Part shown: positions 53,570 to 62,144 of the stretch, piece after piece
How positions within the stretch are numbered: the stretch's first letter is position 1
How the letters are laid out: every line of letters starts with the position of its first letter
Assembly: GCA_009929175.1 (NCBI GenBank)
Contig: SABC01000003.1
Location: forward strand, 1-64,000
DNA length: 64,000 bases
Direction: 5' to 3'
Source of the DNA: Bacteroidia bacterium
GTDB lineage: Bacteria > Bacteroidota > Bacteroidia > Bacteroidales > UBA932
Program-made: the position numbers and the translations under genes
The notes under the pieces: generated by a model
What the model was told of the DNA's origin: nothing
Seen by the model: only the letters and a program-made list of their open reading frames with translations
The model's database searches: none

Positions 53570-54565
53570 ATGAGCAACAATTCCAATTTCGTGGATTACG
53601 TCAGGATCTTTTGTGCTTCGGGCAACGGAGGCAAGGGTTCAATGCATCTGCGCAGGGAAAAATTCATTCCCAAAGGAGGACCCGACGGTGGGGACGGAGG
53701 AAGGGGCGGACATGTGATACTAAGGGGCAACTCGCAGTACTGGACATTGATCCATCTGAAATACCGCAAACATATCAGGGCAGAGCACGGGGGAGCCGGC
53801 AGCGGTGCACTCAGGCACGGGGCGGACGGTGAGGACATAATCCTTGATGTTCCTCTCGGCACTGTAGCCAAGGTGGCCGACACGCAGGAGATTCTTTTCG
53901 AAATCACAAACGAAGGAGAAGAGATTACCCTTGTACAGGGAGGCCGGGGAGGAAAAGGAAATGCATTTTTCAAATCTTCCACAAACCAGACCCCGCGTTA
54001 CTCCCAGCCCGGAGAAGAGGGGCAGGAAAACTGGTTCATATTGGAGCTAAAAGTATTGGCCGATGTTGGTTTGGTAGGATTCCCGAATGCCGGCAAATCT
54101 ACTTTGCTCTCCAAACTCTCCGCCGCAAAACCTAAGATTGCAGACTATCCCTTCACAACCCTCGAACCAAACCTTGGAATTGTTGAATACCGGGACCACA
54201 GATCTTTTGTAATGGCAGATATTCCGGGTATAATCGAAGGTGCACACGAAGGGCGTGGCCTTGGGCTCAGGTTTCTGCGGCATATCGAGAGAAACTCCAT
54301 GTTGCTGTTCATGATTCCTGCCGATTCAAAAGATATTGCAAAGGAGTACAAAATCTTGCTTAAGGAGCTCAAGATGTACAACCCCGAACTTTTGGACAAA
54401 GAGTGTATCCTGGCTGTTACTAAAAGCGATATGCTGGATGCCGAGCTGGAATCGATGCTCAAACGTTCCCTGCCTAAAAAAATTCCGTATATTTTCATAT
54501 CTTCGTACTCAGGCAAAGGCCTTGAGCAATTAAAAGACATGCTCTGGGAGAGCCTTAACAAATAA
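53570..54565 (+). CDS. obgE: GTPase Obg (CgtA)
   Basis: A 331-residue GTPase for 50S maturation and stress control. The glycine-rich OBG fold (about 1-160) has [25 protein letters not shown]. The GTPase domain has G1 [11 protein letters not shown]3 [16 protein letters not shown] and G4 TKSD. It starts immediately after the adk stop. The C-terminal Obg extension found in some species is absent. Confidence 0.97.
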   Translation: MSNNSNFVDYVRIFCASGNGGKGSMHLRREKFIPKGGPDGGDGGRGGHVILRGNSQYWTLIHLKYRKHIRAEHGGAGSGALRHGADGEDIILDVPLGTVAKVADTQEILFEITNEGEEITLVQGGRGGKGNAFFKSSTNQTPRYSQPGEEGQENWFILELKVLADVGLVGFPNAGKSTLLSKLSAAKPKIADYPFTTLEPNLGIVEYRDHRSFVMADIPGIIEGAHEGRGLGLRFLRHIERNSMLLFMIPADSKDIAKEYKILLKELKMYNPELLDKECILAVTKSDMLDAELESMLKRSLPKKIPYIFISSYSGKGLEQLKDMLWESLNK

Positions 54566-54577
54566 AAACGCCCGCCC

Positions 54578-55162
54578 ATGGAATGGCTTTTGGAAGCAGA
54601 CTACTCCATATTGCTTTTTTTAAACGGCCTTCATTCTCCTTTTTTTGACTGGCTGATGATGCTTTTGACAGCACCCGAACCATGGATTCCCCTATATTTT
54701 GCCATAGCTTCATTTATTGTCTACTATTACGGCTACAAAAAAGGAGACTACAAATATTCATTTGCCTTAATTGCCGGTGCTATACTCACTTTTGCCCTGA
54801 CCGACATGGGGAGCTCAGCAATCAAGGATTACTTCGAACGGCTCAGGCCTGGCCATGACCCCAGACTTGAGGGTCTTGTAAGGCTCCTGGACGGAAAAGG
54901 GGGCATGTATGGATTCATCTCCTCCCACGCCTCAAATGTGTTTGGATTGGCAACAATCACCTCACTTGCATTCAGGAAAAGATGGTACTCGGCAACCATA
55001 CTGATATGGGCCGCCGGTGTCTCCTACAGCCGGATTTACGTGGGTCGCCACTTCCCTTCCGATGTAGTTGCAGGGGCTCTTTTTGGTTTTTTTGCCGGCC
55101 TCATCTTTTACAAACTGGTATCTCATTTTTTTCTAAAAAGTAAAATCAAATGTACTACATAA
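54578..55162 (+). CDS. PAP2-family membrane phosphatase
   Basis: A 194-residue integral membrane protein with about five to six helices and the three phosphatase motifs: KDYFERLRPGHDP (KxxxxxxRP), SSHASNVFG (PSGH type) and SRIYVGRHFPSDVVAG (SRxxxxxHxxxD). It probably dephosphorylates undecaprenyl diphosphate or lipid phosphates at the periplasmic face. It lies 12 bases after obg, and its end overlaps lplA by 13 bases. Confidence 0.92.
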   Translation: MEWLLEADYSILLFLNGLHSPFFDWLMMLLTAPEPWIPLYFAIASFIVYYYGYKKGDYKYSFALIAGAILTFALTDMGSSAIKDYFERLRPGHDPRLEGLVRLLDGKGGMYGFISSHASNVFGLATITSLAFRKRWYSATILIWAAGVSYSRIYVGRHFPSDVVAGALFGFFAGLIFYKLVSHFFLKSKIKCTT

Positions 55163-56142
55163 TTGACAACTCAACCGATCCACAATGGAACCTGGCTGCC
55201 GAAGAGTACCTGTTCAAAAAATTTTCTAAACCCGTGTTCCGGCTTTGGAGAAACAAGCCATCCATAATCATTGGTCTTCACCAGAATGCATTTGCCGAAA
55301 TCAACCTGGATTATGTAAAATCCAACAACATACCTGTTATCAGACGTCTTTCGGGCGGCGGAGCTGTATTCCACGACCTCGGTAACGTGAACTTCACATT
55401 CATAGACAACAAGATCCCCGGGGAGGAGACTCCTGCAATGTTTGCACGCTTTACCAGACCTATAATAGATGCCCTGGCCGGCCTTGGTATAAAAGCATCA
55501 TTGAAAGGACGCAATGACCTGGTAATTGAAGACAGGAAGTTTTCCGGAAATGCCGTTGCCGTGTACAAAGAGAGAATATTGCAACACGGCACCCTGCTCT
55601 TTTCGGCATCGATGGCAAACCTTTCGGAGGCTCTTGCAAACCGTCCGGAACACTTCAAGGGCAAAGCGGTACAGTCCAACAGGGCAAGGGTAGCAAATAT
55701 AAGTGAACATCTGTCACAACCTATGAGTGTCGATGAGTTTGTAACTTATATGGAACAATACATAACAGGTGGCAACTCCTCAAAGTACACCCGTTACAAC
55801 TACACCTCCGAGGATCTTTCGGAGATATCCAGGCTTACTATGGAAAAATACAGCCTTGATTCCTGGAACTTTGGATCTTCCCCCAATTACGGTTATTCAA
55901 AAACGTCCCGCTTCGAATGGGGAATCCTTGAGTTATACATGGAGGTAAACAAAGGGATAATCGAGGATATCAGGTTTTTCGGGAGTTACTTTTTCACAAA
56001 GGAGACCGAGCAATTGGAAAAACTATTGAAAGGCTCTCCACACACCTTTGAAGCCATTAACGAAGTGGCAGAAAAAACAAACCTCTCCGATTATTTCAGC
56101 AATATAACCGGAGAGGAGTTCTTAAGCATGTTCTGGCAATAA
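55150..56142 (+). CDS. lplA: Lipoate-protein ligase A
   Basis: A 330-residue ligase attaching lipoate to E2 and H proteins. The catalytic N-terminal domain has PSIIIGLHQNAFAEINLDYV, RRLSGGGAVFHDLGNVNFTFI and the lipoyl-AMP site GRNDLVIEDRKFSGNAVAVYKERILQHGTLLFSASM. The C-terminal accessory domain has SRFEWGILELYMEVNKGIIEDIRFFGSYF. It would use scavenged lipoate; no lipA or lipB lies in the window. Confidence 0.94.
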   Translation: MYYIIDNSTDPQWNLAAEEYLFKKFSKPVFRLWRNKPSIIIGLHQNAFAEINLDYVKSNNIPVIRRLSGGGAVFHDLGNVNFTFIDNKIPGEETPAMFARFTRPIIDALAGLGIKASLKGRNDLVIEDRKFSGNAVAVYKERILQHGTLLFSASMANLSEALANRPEHFKGKAVQSNRARVANISEHLSQPMSVDEFVTYMEQYITGGNSSKYTRYNYTSEDLSEISRLTMEKYSLDSWNFGSSPNYGYSKTSRFEWGILELYMEVNKGIIEDIRFFGSYFFTKETEQLEKLLKGSPHTFEAINEVAEKTNLSDYFSNITGEEFLSMFWQ

Positions 56143-56163
56143 TAGTTGCCAGGGATTGGGGCT

Positions 56164-56457
56164 TTATTTATCTCTTTTCTTTTCCTTTACCTTTACGAGC
56201 AGGTCTTTCAATACTGCGATACAGTCTACAACAGCATCTTCAAATGTTTGTGCATGTCGCTCCACAACCAGGTCATTGCCTGGCGAAATCACCTTCATCA
56301 ACACATTCTTGTTCTCGAAATCAGGCAATAGGCTCAGTGTCACCTCCACACTTTGAATTTCTTCATAAAACTTTGGAAGCTTGGCCAGTTTTTTCTCAAT
56401 AAAACCGATCAATTTACTGTCTGCGTCAAATTTGAGTGACTGAATTCTAATGTCCAT
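56164..56457 (-). CDS. hpf: Ribosome hibernation-promoting factor (short form)
   Basis: A 97-residue HPF/RaiA family protein (MDIRIQSLKFDADSKLIGFIEKKLAKLPKFYEEIQSVEVTL) with the beta-alpha fold that binds the 30S decoding region in slow growth. It lacks the C-terminal dimer domain of long HPF. It lies one base after xer and downstream of rpsU, so a ribosome-linked transcript is likely. Confidence 0.92.
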   Translation of the reverse strand: MDIRIQSLKFDADSKLIGFIEKKLAKLPKFYEEIQSVEVTLSLLPDFENKNVLMKVISPGNDLVVERHAQTFEDAVVDCIAVLKDLLVKVKEKKRDK

Positions 56458-56458
56458 G

Positions 56459-57388
56459 TTAACCTCCTTTTTTTGCTCTTGGATGAGCGGTTAAAAATAC
56501 TTTCTTGAGCTGCTCGAAAGAGTTATGTGTGTAAACCTGGGTTGCCGCCAGAGAGGAGTGGCCCAGGAGCTCTTTAATGCTGTTGAGGTCTGCCCCGTTG
56601 TTAAGCAAATGGGTTGCAAGAGTATGCCTTAGCACATGAGGACTTTTTTTCCCGCTAAACCCCTCTACACCCGAAAGCTCCCTCTTCACTACTTTATTAA
56701 CAAACGAGAGATACATTGGTTGCCCGTTGTCTGTCAAAAAAAGGTACTTTCCCGGATTATCCGGATAAAAATCTCCAAGCAGAGAGATATACCTCTGCAG
56801 CAAACCAGTAATTGTTGACGGCACCGGGACTTCCCTGGACTTGTCACCTTTGCCGGTTACCCTGAGTACCCCTCTGGCAAAATCAAGGTCGTAAACCCTG
56901 GAAGACGCCAGCTCTGCCCTCCTTATACCGGTACAATAAAGCAGACGGATCATAACCGCGTCCCTTAAATGTAAAAAATCGTCAGGATAGGTATCCTCGG
57001 ACTCCTCCTTGAGGCTTTCATCCTTTTGGAAATAGCCCTCCATAGCTGCCTGGGTGTAGAAAAGAGGAAGTTTTTTCTCCCTTTTGGGACGGTGCATCTT
57101 CTTTACCGGATTGGACTCAATAGTCCCTTTTTTTACAAGGAAACCACAATAGGTACTGATTGCCGACAGTTTCAGATTGACCGTCACTGGTGAAAGGCCT
57201 CTTTTGAGCAACTGGGCCGTAAATGCCCGGATATTGGCCGGAACCAAAAGGGATTTTTCATTTTCGCCAGGAATGGCAGAGAGGAAATCAAACAACTCCC
57301 CTACACTTTTTTCATAGATTTCAAGTGTCCGGGGGGAGTACCTTTTTTGTACCCGCAGATAGTTGGCAAAAAGCTCTTTCGAATTCAT
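56459..57388 (-). CDS. Tyrosine recombinase XerC/XerD
   Basis: A 309-residue tyrosine recombinase. The N-terminal SAM-like core-binding domain covers about 1-95 (FANYLRVQKRYSPRTLEIYEKSVGELFDFL). The catalytic set is Arg in TGIRRAEL, Lys in GKGDKSREVP, HVLRHTLATHLL, GHSSLAATQVYTH with the Tyr nucleophile. It is a housekeeping chromosome-dimer-resolution enzyme rather than a phage integrase. ATG 57388 is preferred to GTG 57397. It lies between rpsU and hpf. Confidence 0.93.
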   Translation of the reverse strand: MNSKELFANYLRVQKRYSPRTLEIYEKSVGELFDFLSAIPGENEKSLLVPANIRAFTAQLLKRGLSPVTVNLKLSAISTYCGFLVKKGTIESNPVKKMHRPKREKKLPLFYTQAAMEGYFQKDESLKEESEDTYPDDFLHLRDAVMIRLLYCTGIRRAELASSRVYDLDFARGVLRVTGKGDKSREVPVPSTITGLLQRYISLLGDFYPDNPGKYLFLTDNGQPMYLSFVNKVVKRELSGVEGFSGKKSPHVLRHTLATHLLNNGADLNSIKELLGHSSLAATQVYTHNSFEQLKKVFLTAHPRAKKGG

Positions 57389-57465
57389 AATCCGCACCTA
57401 ATTTACAAAAAAAAAGAGCGTGCTGCAAATTGCAGACGCCCTTCGGGAAATATTCCTTTACAGAT

Positions 57466-57657
57466 TTACTCTTCGTTGAGACGCAGAGATTGTACATAAG
57501 CTGCCTTCTTAACTTCGTCCCTTCTCTTAACGGACTTCTTCACAAATGTCTTCCTGCTACGCAACTCACGGATTGTACCGGTTTTCTCGAACTTACGTTT
57601 GAACTTCTTGAGAGCCCTTTCAATATTTTCGCCCTCTTTGATTGGTACTATAATCAT
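57466..57657 (-). CDS. rpsU: 30S ribosomal protein S21
   Basis: A 63-residue S21 protein (MIIVPIKEGENIERALKKFKRKFEKTGTIRELRSRKTFVKK). In Bacteroidota S21 helps cover the anti-Shine-Dalgarno end of 16S rRNA. This gene is unusual in the window for its perfect Shine-Dalgarno AAGGAGGT at 57674-57667, nine bases before the ATG. xer and hpf follow on the same strand. Confidence 0.97.
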   Translation of the reverse strand: MIIVPIKEGENIERALKKFKRKFEKTGTIRELRSRKTFVKKSVKRRDEVKKAAYVQSLRLNEE

Positions 57658-57666
57658 ATTCTACAC

Positions 57667-57674
57667 ACCTCCTT
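57667..57674 (-). promoter_or_regulatory. Perfect Shine-Dalgarno of rpsU
   Basis: AAGGAGGT on the minus strand, nine bases upstream of the rpsU ATG, is complementary to the 16S 3' tail. Starts of neighbouring genes lack such a match. In Flavobacterium johnsoniae a strong rpsU Shine-Dalgarno is reported to support autogenous control by S21 occupancy; the same reading applies here by homology. Confidence 0.8.
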
Positions 57675-57685
57675 TTGTCAGGCCG

Positions 57686-57716
57686 CAAAATTAGACATAT
57701 TTTTTTTAACCCACAA
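57686..57716 (-). promoter_or_regulatory. rpsU promoter
   Basis: Minus strand TTG (57716-57714), 20-base spacer, TAATTTTG (57693-57686). Transcription would start about 57680, giving a leader of about 23 bases that contains the Shine-Dalgarno. Confidence 0.65.
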
Positions 57717-57735
57717 TATATTGCCTAAAATTTAT

Positions 57736-57743
57736 TAAATTTG
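57736..57743 (+). promoter_or_regulatory. -7 box of the urocanate hydratase gene
   Basis: TAAATTTG (57736-57743) matches TAnnTTTG 24 bases before the ATG at 57768. No well-spaced TTG is seen; a diverged or activated -33 is possible. Confidence 0.35.
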
Positions 57744-57767
57744 TATTTTATTAAAAATAAAACCTTT

Positions 57768-59801
57768 ATGAATCTTACTGAATTTCAAAGACAAATTCTG
57801 GAAGGGATACCTCAATCACTCCCTGCCAAGGCAGAGTGGGATCCTCAAATAAACCACGCTCCCAAAAGAAAGGATATACTCTCTTGTACTGAGAAAAAAC
57901 TTGCAATAAAAAATGCCCTACGCTACTTTCCCATTGAACTGCACAGTACTTTGGCAACGGAGTTTGCAACGGAACTAAGGGATTACGGACGCATATACAT
58001 GTACCGTTACCGCCCCTCATACAAAATTGAGGCCCGCAGTATCCATGACTTCCCTCACAAATCGATTCAGGCGGCGGCTATAATGCTTATGCTCAGTAAT
58101 AACCTTGACTACGCAGTTGCACAACACCCTCACGAATTGATAACATACGGAGGCAACGGTGCAGTGTTCCAGAACTGGGCTCAATACAGGCTCACAATGA
58201 AGTACCTTGCAGAGATGACAGACGAGCAGACCCTGGTGCTATATTCGGGCCATCCAATGGGACTGTTCCCCTCCCACAAAGAGGCTCCCCGGGTTGTGGT
58301 CACAAACGGGATGGTAATACCAAACTACAGTTCCCGTGACCATTGGGAAAAGTTCAATGCCTTAGGTGTTTCCCAGTACGGACAGATGACAGCTGGATCT
58401 TTCATGTACATTGGCCCCCAAGGGATTGTACACGGGACCACAATTACAGTACTCAATGCAGCCAGGATGAAGGGGAAAGAGAGAGGAACAGCCGGGAAGG
58501 TTTTTGTAAGCTCCGGACTGGGAGGCATGTCGGGCGCCCAGCCAAAAGCTGCCGTTATTGCCGGAGTCATTGGAGTAGTAGCCGAGATCAACCCCAAAGC
58601 CGTACAGACACGTTATTCCCAAGGATGGGTGGACGAAGTGTTTACCGACCTGGACCTTTTGATGGAGAGGGTTGTAAAAGCAAAGGCATCCAAAGAGGCT
58701 GTCTCCCTGGCATACCAGGGGAACATTGTTGACTTATGGGAAAAATTCATAGAAAGCGGGGTATCTGTCGACCTGGGAAGCGATCAAACCTCCCTGCATA
58801 ACCCATGGGCCGGGGGTTACTACCCGGCAGGAGTTAGCTTTGAAGAGTCCAACAGACTTATGGCCGAAGAGCCCGAAAAGTTCAGACAACTGGTCGAAGC
58901 AACCCTGCGACGCCATGCCAGTGCCATCAACACACTAAGTGAAAGGGGAATGTACTTCTTTGATTACGGAAACGCCTTTTTACTGGAAGCCTCCAGGGCC
59001 GGAGCTGAGGTATTAAACCCCGACGGCAGCTTCAAATACCCCTCCTACGTACAGGATATAATGGGTCCCCTCTTCTTTGACTACGGATTTGGACCATACA
59101 GGTGGGTATGTACATCATCCAATCCCAAAGATTTGGAAGTCACCGATAAGATTGCTGCAGATGTACTTGAAAAAATCATGAAAGATGCTCCCGAAGAAAT
59201 ACGGATGCAAATGGCGGACAACATCCACTGGATCAAGGAGGCTGGCACCAATAAACTGGTAGTGGGTTCACAAGCCAGAATTTTGTATGCCGACAGCGAA
59301 GGCAGGACAGAAATTGCCCTCGCCATGAACCTGGCCATAAGAGAAGGAAGGATATCGGCCCCTGTTGTGCTTGGAAGGGATCATCACGATGTTTCGGGAA
59401 CCGACTCCCCATACCGGGAAACCTCAAATATTTACGACGGCTCGCAGTTTACGACCGACATGGCGATCCATAATGTAATCGGGGATTCGTTTCGCGGTGC
59501 AACGTGGGTTTCAATCCATAACGGAGGAGGTGTCGGATGGGGGGAGGTAATCAACGGTGGGTTCGGAATGGTAATTGACGGGACCGAAGAGGCAGACCGT
59601 AGAATCCGCAACATGCTCCACTGGGACGTGAACAACGGTATAAGCCGCCGTGCCTGGGCCAGGAACAGCGGAGCTATATTTGCAATAGAAAGGGAGATGG
59701 AGAGGACGCCGCTTCTCAAAGTTACCGTCCCGCACATTGCAGATGACAGGTTAGTCGAACTGGCCGCTGATCATGTTTTCGACGGCAAAGCCAAGATTTG
59801 A
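57768..59801 (+). CDS. hutU: Urocanate hydratase (long form)
   Basis: A 677-residue enzyme of histidine degradation (urocanate to imidazolonepropionate, tightly bound NAD). Motifs include QHPHELITYGGNGAVFQNWAQYRLTMKYL, YSGHPMGLFPS, the NAD-binding VSSGLGGMSGAQPKAAVIAG and DLGSDQTSLHNPWAGGYYPAG, and near the end SIHNGGGVGWGEVINGGFGMVIDGT. It is about 120 residues longer than the classical 555-residue enzyme, as in other Bacteroidota. No hutH, hutI or ftcD is next to it. ATG 57768 is preferred to an earlier TTG. Its end overlaps the lipocalin gene by 51 bases, convergent. Confidence 0.93.
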   Translation: MNLTEFQRQILEGIPQSLPAKAEWDPQINHAPKRKDILSCTEKKLAIKNALRYFPIELHSTLATEFATELRDYGRIYMYRYRPSYKIEARSIHDFPHKSIQAAAIMLMLSNNLDYAVAQHPHELITYGGNGAVFQNWAQYRLTMKYLAEMTDEQTLVLYSGHPMGLFPSHKEAPRVVVTNGMVIPNYSSRDHWEKFNALGVSQYGQMTAGSFMYIGPQGIVHGTTITVLNAARMKGKERGTAGKVFVSSGLGGMSGAQPKAAVIAGVIGVVAEINPKAVQTRYSQGWVDEVFTDLDLLMERVVKAKASKEAVSLAYQGNIVDLWEKFIESGVSVDLGSDQTSLHNPWAGGYYPAGVSFEESNRLMAEEPEKFRQLVEATLRRHASAINTLSERGMYFFDYGNAFLLEASRAGAEVLNPDGSFKYPSYVQDIMGPLFFDYGFGPYRWVCTSSNPKDLEVTDKIAADVLEKIMKDAPEEIRMQMADNIHWIKEAGTNKLVVGSQARILYADSEGRTEIALAMNLAIREGRISAPVVLGRDHHDVSGTDSPYRETSNIYDGSQFTTDMAIHNVIGDSFRGATWVSIHNGGGVGWGEVINGGFGMVIDGTEEADRRIRNMLHWDVNNGISRRAWARNSGAIFAIEREMERTPLLKVTVPHIADDRLVELAADHVFDGKAKI

Positions 59802-60266
59802 TGCATAAAGCTTGAGCTCTTCCACAATCTTTGGGTCCAGCCTGTTTTCGCGGGCCAGGATCCAAAGATATTTACCCGAAGGGTCCCCGACAAGCGCATA
59901 ATTGTATTCGGGATCAATTTTCAAAACCCAATAATCGCCGGCAAATGGCCAAAAAAAGCTCACCTTTAGCTTGGATGGCTCTTTGGCATCGGGCATCCAT
60001 GCTTTTCCTTTTGCCTGTTTAACCCTGCTTTTATCCTCTTTTAACCTGCCTTCGTTGGTTACCATTACTGTGCCATCGTCCATAAGCTCGTAGTTTGCAG
60101 TAATCTCTGTCAATCCCTCTTCAAACTTGTTCGGAAGCCGGTAAATCTCGTACCACTTACCCATATATTTCTCAATGTCAAACTCTTTTACAGAATCCAG
60201 CGCCAAATATGCAGTTGAGCAAGACCATAAAAACAAAAGTGCAAATCCCGAAATCAGATATCTCAT
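59751..60266 (-). CDS. Outer-membrane lipocalin (Blc-like) lipoprotein
   Basis: A 171-residue lipoprotein with lipobox FLWSC (Cys16). The lipocalin fold has the signature FDIEKYMGKWYEIYRLPNKFEEG (GxW motif), TANYELMDDG, and DPEYNYALVGDPSGKYLWILAR. Bacterial lipocalins bind lysophospholipids or fatty acids and are often stress-induced. The end overlaps hutU by 51 bases, convergent. It is divergent from the ferredoxin-like gene. Confidence 0.92.
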   Translation of the reverse strand: MRYLISGFALLFLWSCSTAYLALDSVKEFDIEKYMGKWYEIYRLPNKFEEGLTEITANYELMDDGTVMVTNEGRLKEDKSRVKQAKGKAWMPDAKEPSKLKVSFFWPFAGDYWVLKIDPEYNYALVGDPSGKYLWILARENRLDPKIVEELKLYASNLGFAVENMISGQFD

Positions 60267-60339
60267 TTTTAAATTGATGTTTAAAAGATGTGTGACTGCA
60301 AATACTGTACCGCTCGAAAATCTGAAGATTTTTTCGTTT

Positions 60340-60385
60340 GTGTATCAAATGTTACACTTGTAGAAATTAATAGTTTCTACTTTTG
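60340..60385 (+). promoter_or_regulatory. Operator-like palindromes at the ferredoxin-like gene promoter
   Basis: TACTTTTG (60378-60385) is a -7 box with TTG (60358-60360) 17 bases upstream, slightly short. TAGAAATTAATAGTTTCTA (60361-60379) is a near-palindrome filling the spacer and touching the -7 box. GTGTA (60340-60344) and TACAC (60353-60357) form a second dyad upstream. The layout suggests repressor and activator control; the regulator is unknown. Confidence 0.5.
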
Positions 60386-60420
60386 TGACACATGTAAGAA
60401 TAATAATAAAGTTTAAAAAT

Positions 60421-61281
60421 ATGAAACGTACTGTAATAAAAATTGACGAAGAGCTTTGCAATGGATGCGGCAACTGCGTAGAGGGATGCCACGAAGGGGC
60501 TCTGCAGCTGATCAACGGAAAGGCTGTCATGATCAGCGAACTCTACTGTGACGGGCTTGGTGCATGCATCGGGGATTGCCCTGTTGGTGCCATTGAACTT
60601 ATAGAGAAAGAGGCCGAACCATATGACGAAGTTGCTGTTATGGAGAGAATCTCTCCAAAAGGGGAGAAAGTAATACTTGCTCACCTGAAGCACTTAAGGG
60701 ATCACGACCAAATTGAATGGTTCAACCAAGGCATCGATTGGTGCATAGAAAACGGCATAAAAATAGACCTTACCAAAATTGCAGTCGGGGCACAAAAACC
60801 AAAAGAGGCCTGTGGTTGTCCTGGTTCGGCAGAGAGGGACTTCCGCAACAAAAGTGAAGCAAAGTCTCCAACTCCTGTCGGGTTCTCATATACCTCTCCA
60901 TCGGAATTACAGCAGTGGCCGGTACAATTACACCTGCTTAACCCCCAGGCTCCCTTTTTCCAAGGTGCCGATGTGCTTTTGGCTTCGGATTGCTCTGCAT
61001 TTTCGCACGGATCCTTCCATTCTGCATTCCTTAAAAACAAGGCACTTGCAATTGCATGCCCAAAACTGGACAGCAACACCCAAGTCTATGTGGAGAAACT
61101 TTCGGCAATGATTGATCTTTCAAAAATCAATACATTGACAGTCCTGATGATGGAAGTTCCCTGCTGCGGCGGATTGCTTCAGATTGCCAAAGCTGCAAGA
61201 GAAAAGGCCCACAGGAATATTCCTGTAAAGGCCCTTGTACTTTCCCTGCGTGGGGAGATCCTCAGCGAAGAGTGGGTTTAA
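60421..61281 (+). CDS. 4Fe-4S ferredoxin-like protein with large C-terminal domain
   Basis: A 286-residue cytosolic iron-sulfur protein. The first cluster motif is complete (Cys13, 16, 19, 23). The second has only Cys43, Cys49 and Cys53, with Leu46 in the fourth position, so a 3Fe-4S or labile cluster is possible. The C-terminal part (about 75-286) has further Cys in ACGCPGS and MMEVPCCGGLLQIAKAA. Such proteins are found near Fnr/Hcp-type anaerobic stress genes; the electron partner is unknown. ATG 60421 gives MKRTVIKIDEELCNGCGNC. The stop overlaps convergent DoxX by four bases. Confidence 0.85.
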   Translation: MKRTVIKIDEELCNGCGNCVEGCHEGALQLINGKAVMISELYCDGLGACIGDCPVGAIELIEKEAEPYDEVAVMERISPKGEKVILAHLKHLRDHDQIEWFNQGIDWCIENGIKIDLTKIAVGAQKPKEACGCPGSAERDFRNKSEAKSPTPVGFSYTSPSELQQWPVQLHLLNPQAPFFQGADVLLASDCSAFSHGSFHSAFLKNKALAIACPKLDSNTQVYVEKLSAMIDLSKINTLTVLMMEVPCCGGLLQIAKAAREKAHRNIPVKALVLSLRGEILSEEWV

Positions 61282-61712
61282 ATCTTTGGTTTCAAAAACC
61301 TGTCAAGCAACATTTGGTCGAGTGAATATTTTCCCGGACCCAGCAGGAAGAGCACTATGTATACACCAAAGTATATCAAAGCCAACTCTTTTTGCTGGAA
61401 GGGATCGGCCGCGTGGGCTATAAAGAAAGCCACACCCATTGCAAAGATGAGCGGTAACAACGAGAGGCGGGTCAACAGACCCAGGATTACAAAGATTGAA
61501 GCAAAAAACTCGGCTGCAATAACCAAAATAAGAGAGAGCTTGGCTCCAAGCCCTATAGGGTCCATGAATCCTTGGGAGAAGGCCTCAAAATTCTGGATTT
61601 TTTGCCAACCATGTGTCATCATCAGAACTCCGATAAAAACACGGAGCAACAAGATGGCCAGCGAGCTGCCCCTGTCATTGAGGGGATTGCCCAAAAGGAA
61701 GAAATTTTTCAT
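61278..61712 (-). CDS. DoxX family membrane protein
   Basis: A 144-residue membrane protein with four helices (about 18-38, 58-80, 82-98, 112-130) and the DoxX family start LAILLLRVFIGVLMMTHGWQKI. DoxX-like proteins are linked to thiosulfate/quinone redox chemistry and oxidative stress. It is the last gene of the thioredoxin-MarR-DUF302 run, 25 bases after DUF302. Confidence 0.9.
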   Translation of the reverse strand: MKNFFLLGNPLNDRGSSLAILLLRVFIGVLMMTHGWQKIQNFEAFSQGFMDPIGLGAKLSLILVIAAEFFASIFVILGLLTRLSLLPLIFAMGVAFFIAHAADPFQQKELALIYFGVYIVLFLLGPGKYSLDQMLLDRFLKPKI

Positions 61713-61737
61713 ATTGTTGTTTTTAAAAGTGGGTTCC

Positions 61738-62124
61738 TTAAACTAAAACTGGTTTCAGTATCTCTTCCATCTGCCGGAAAGCCTCCAGCATCACCTCAGC
61801 TCCGGCTCCTTCCATTCCTGTTGCCATTGATGCGGCATCCATCCTGCCGATAACGATATCCCCGTTGCCTTTTTGGTAAACCGAGATGCGACATGGCATC
61901 ATTACCGATATTGCACGATCATCATCTGATCCAAGGATCTTGGCCGAAAGAGGCGCCTTGCAAACCTCCATCACAGTTACCGGGAGCACATCATACCCTT
62001 TGTTCCCTATTATACCTTTTATGTCATGGACATGGAGCAAACTCCATCCTCCGTTTGCTACCAATTCCCTGATTTTTTCCACTGTTGTGTCAAAATCGAA
62101 TCTGCTATTATTTTCTATAAACAT
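61738..62124 (-). CDS. DUF302 domain protein
   Basis: A 128-residue DUF302 protein: FDFDTTVEKIRELVANGGWSLLHVHDIKG opens the fold, followed by VLPVTVMEVCKAPLSAKIL and MMPCRISVYQKGNGDIVIGRMDA. Two conserved-type cysteines (in EVCKAP and MPCRI) could be redox- or metal-active. DUF302 genes often sit with sulfur and redox genes. It lies between the MarR and DoxX genes. Confidence 0.9.
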   Translation of the reverse strand: MFIENNSRFDFDTTVEKIRELVANGGWSLLHVHDIKGIIGNKGYDVLPVTVMEVCKAPLSAKILGSDDDRAISVMMPCRISVYQKGNGDIVIGRMDAASMATGMEGAGAEVMLEAFRQMEEILKPVLV

Positions 62125-62144
62125 ATCTTTCCAAATTTAACAAA

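Noticed and set aside
57768-60266. A hut operon for full histidine degradation
   Set aside because: Only hutU is present; neighbours are rpsU and a lipocalin, unrelated to the pathway.
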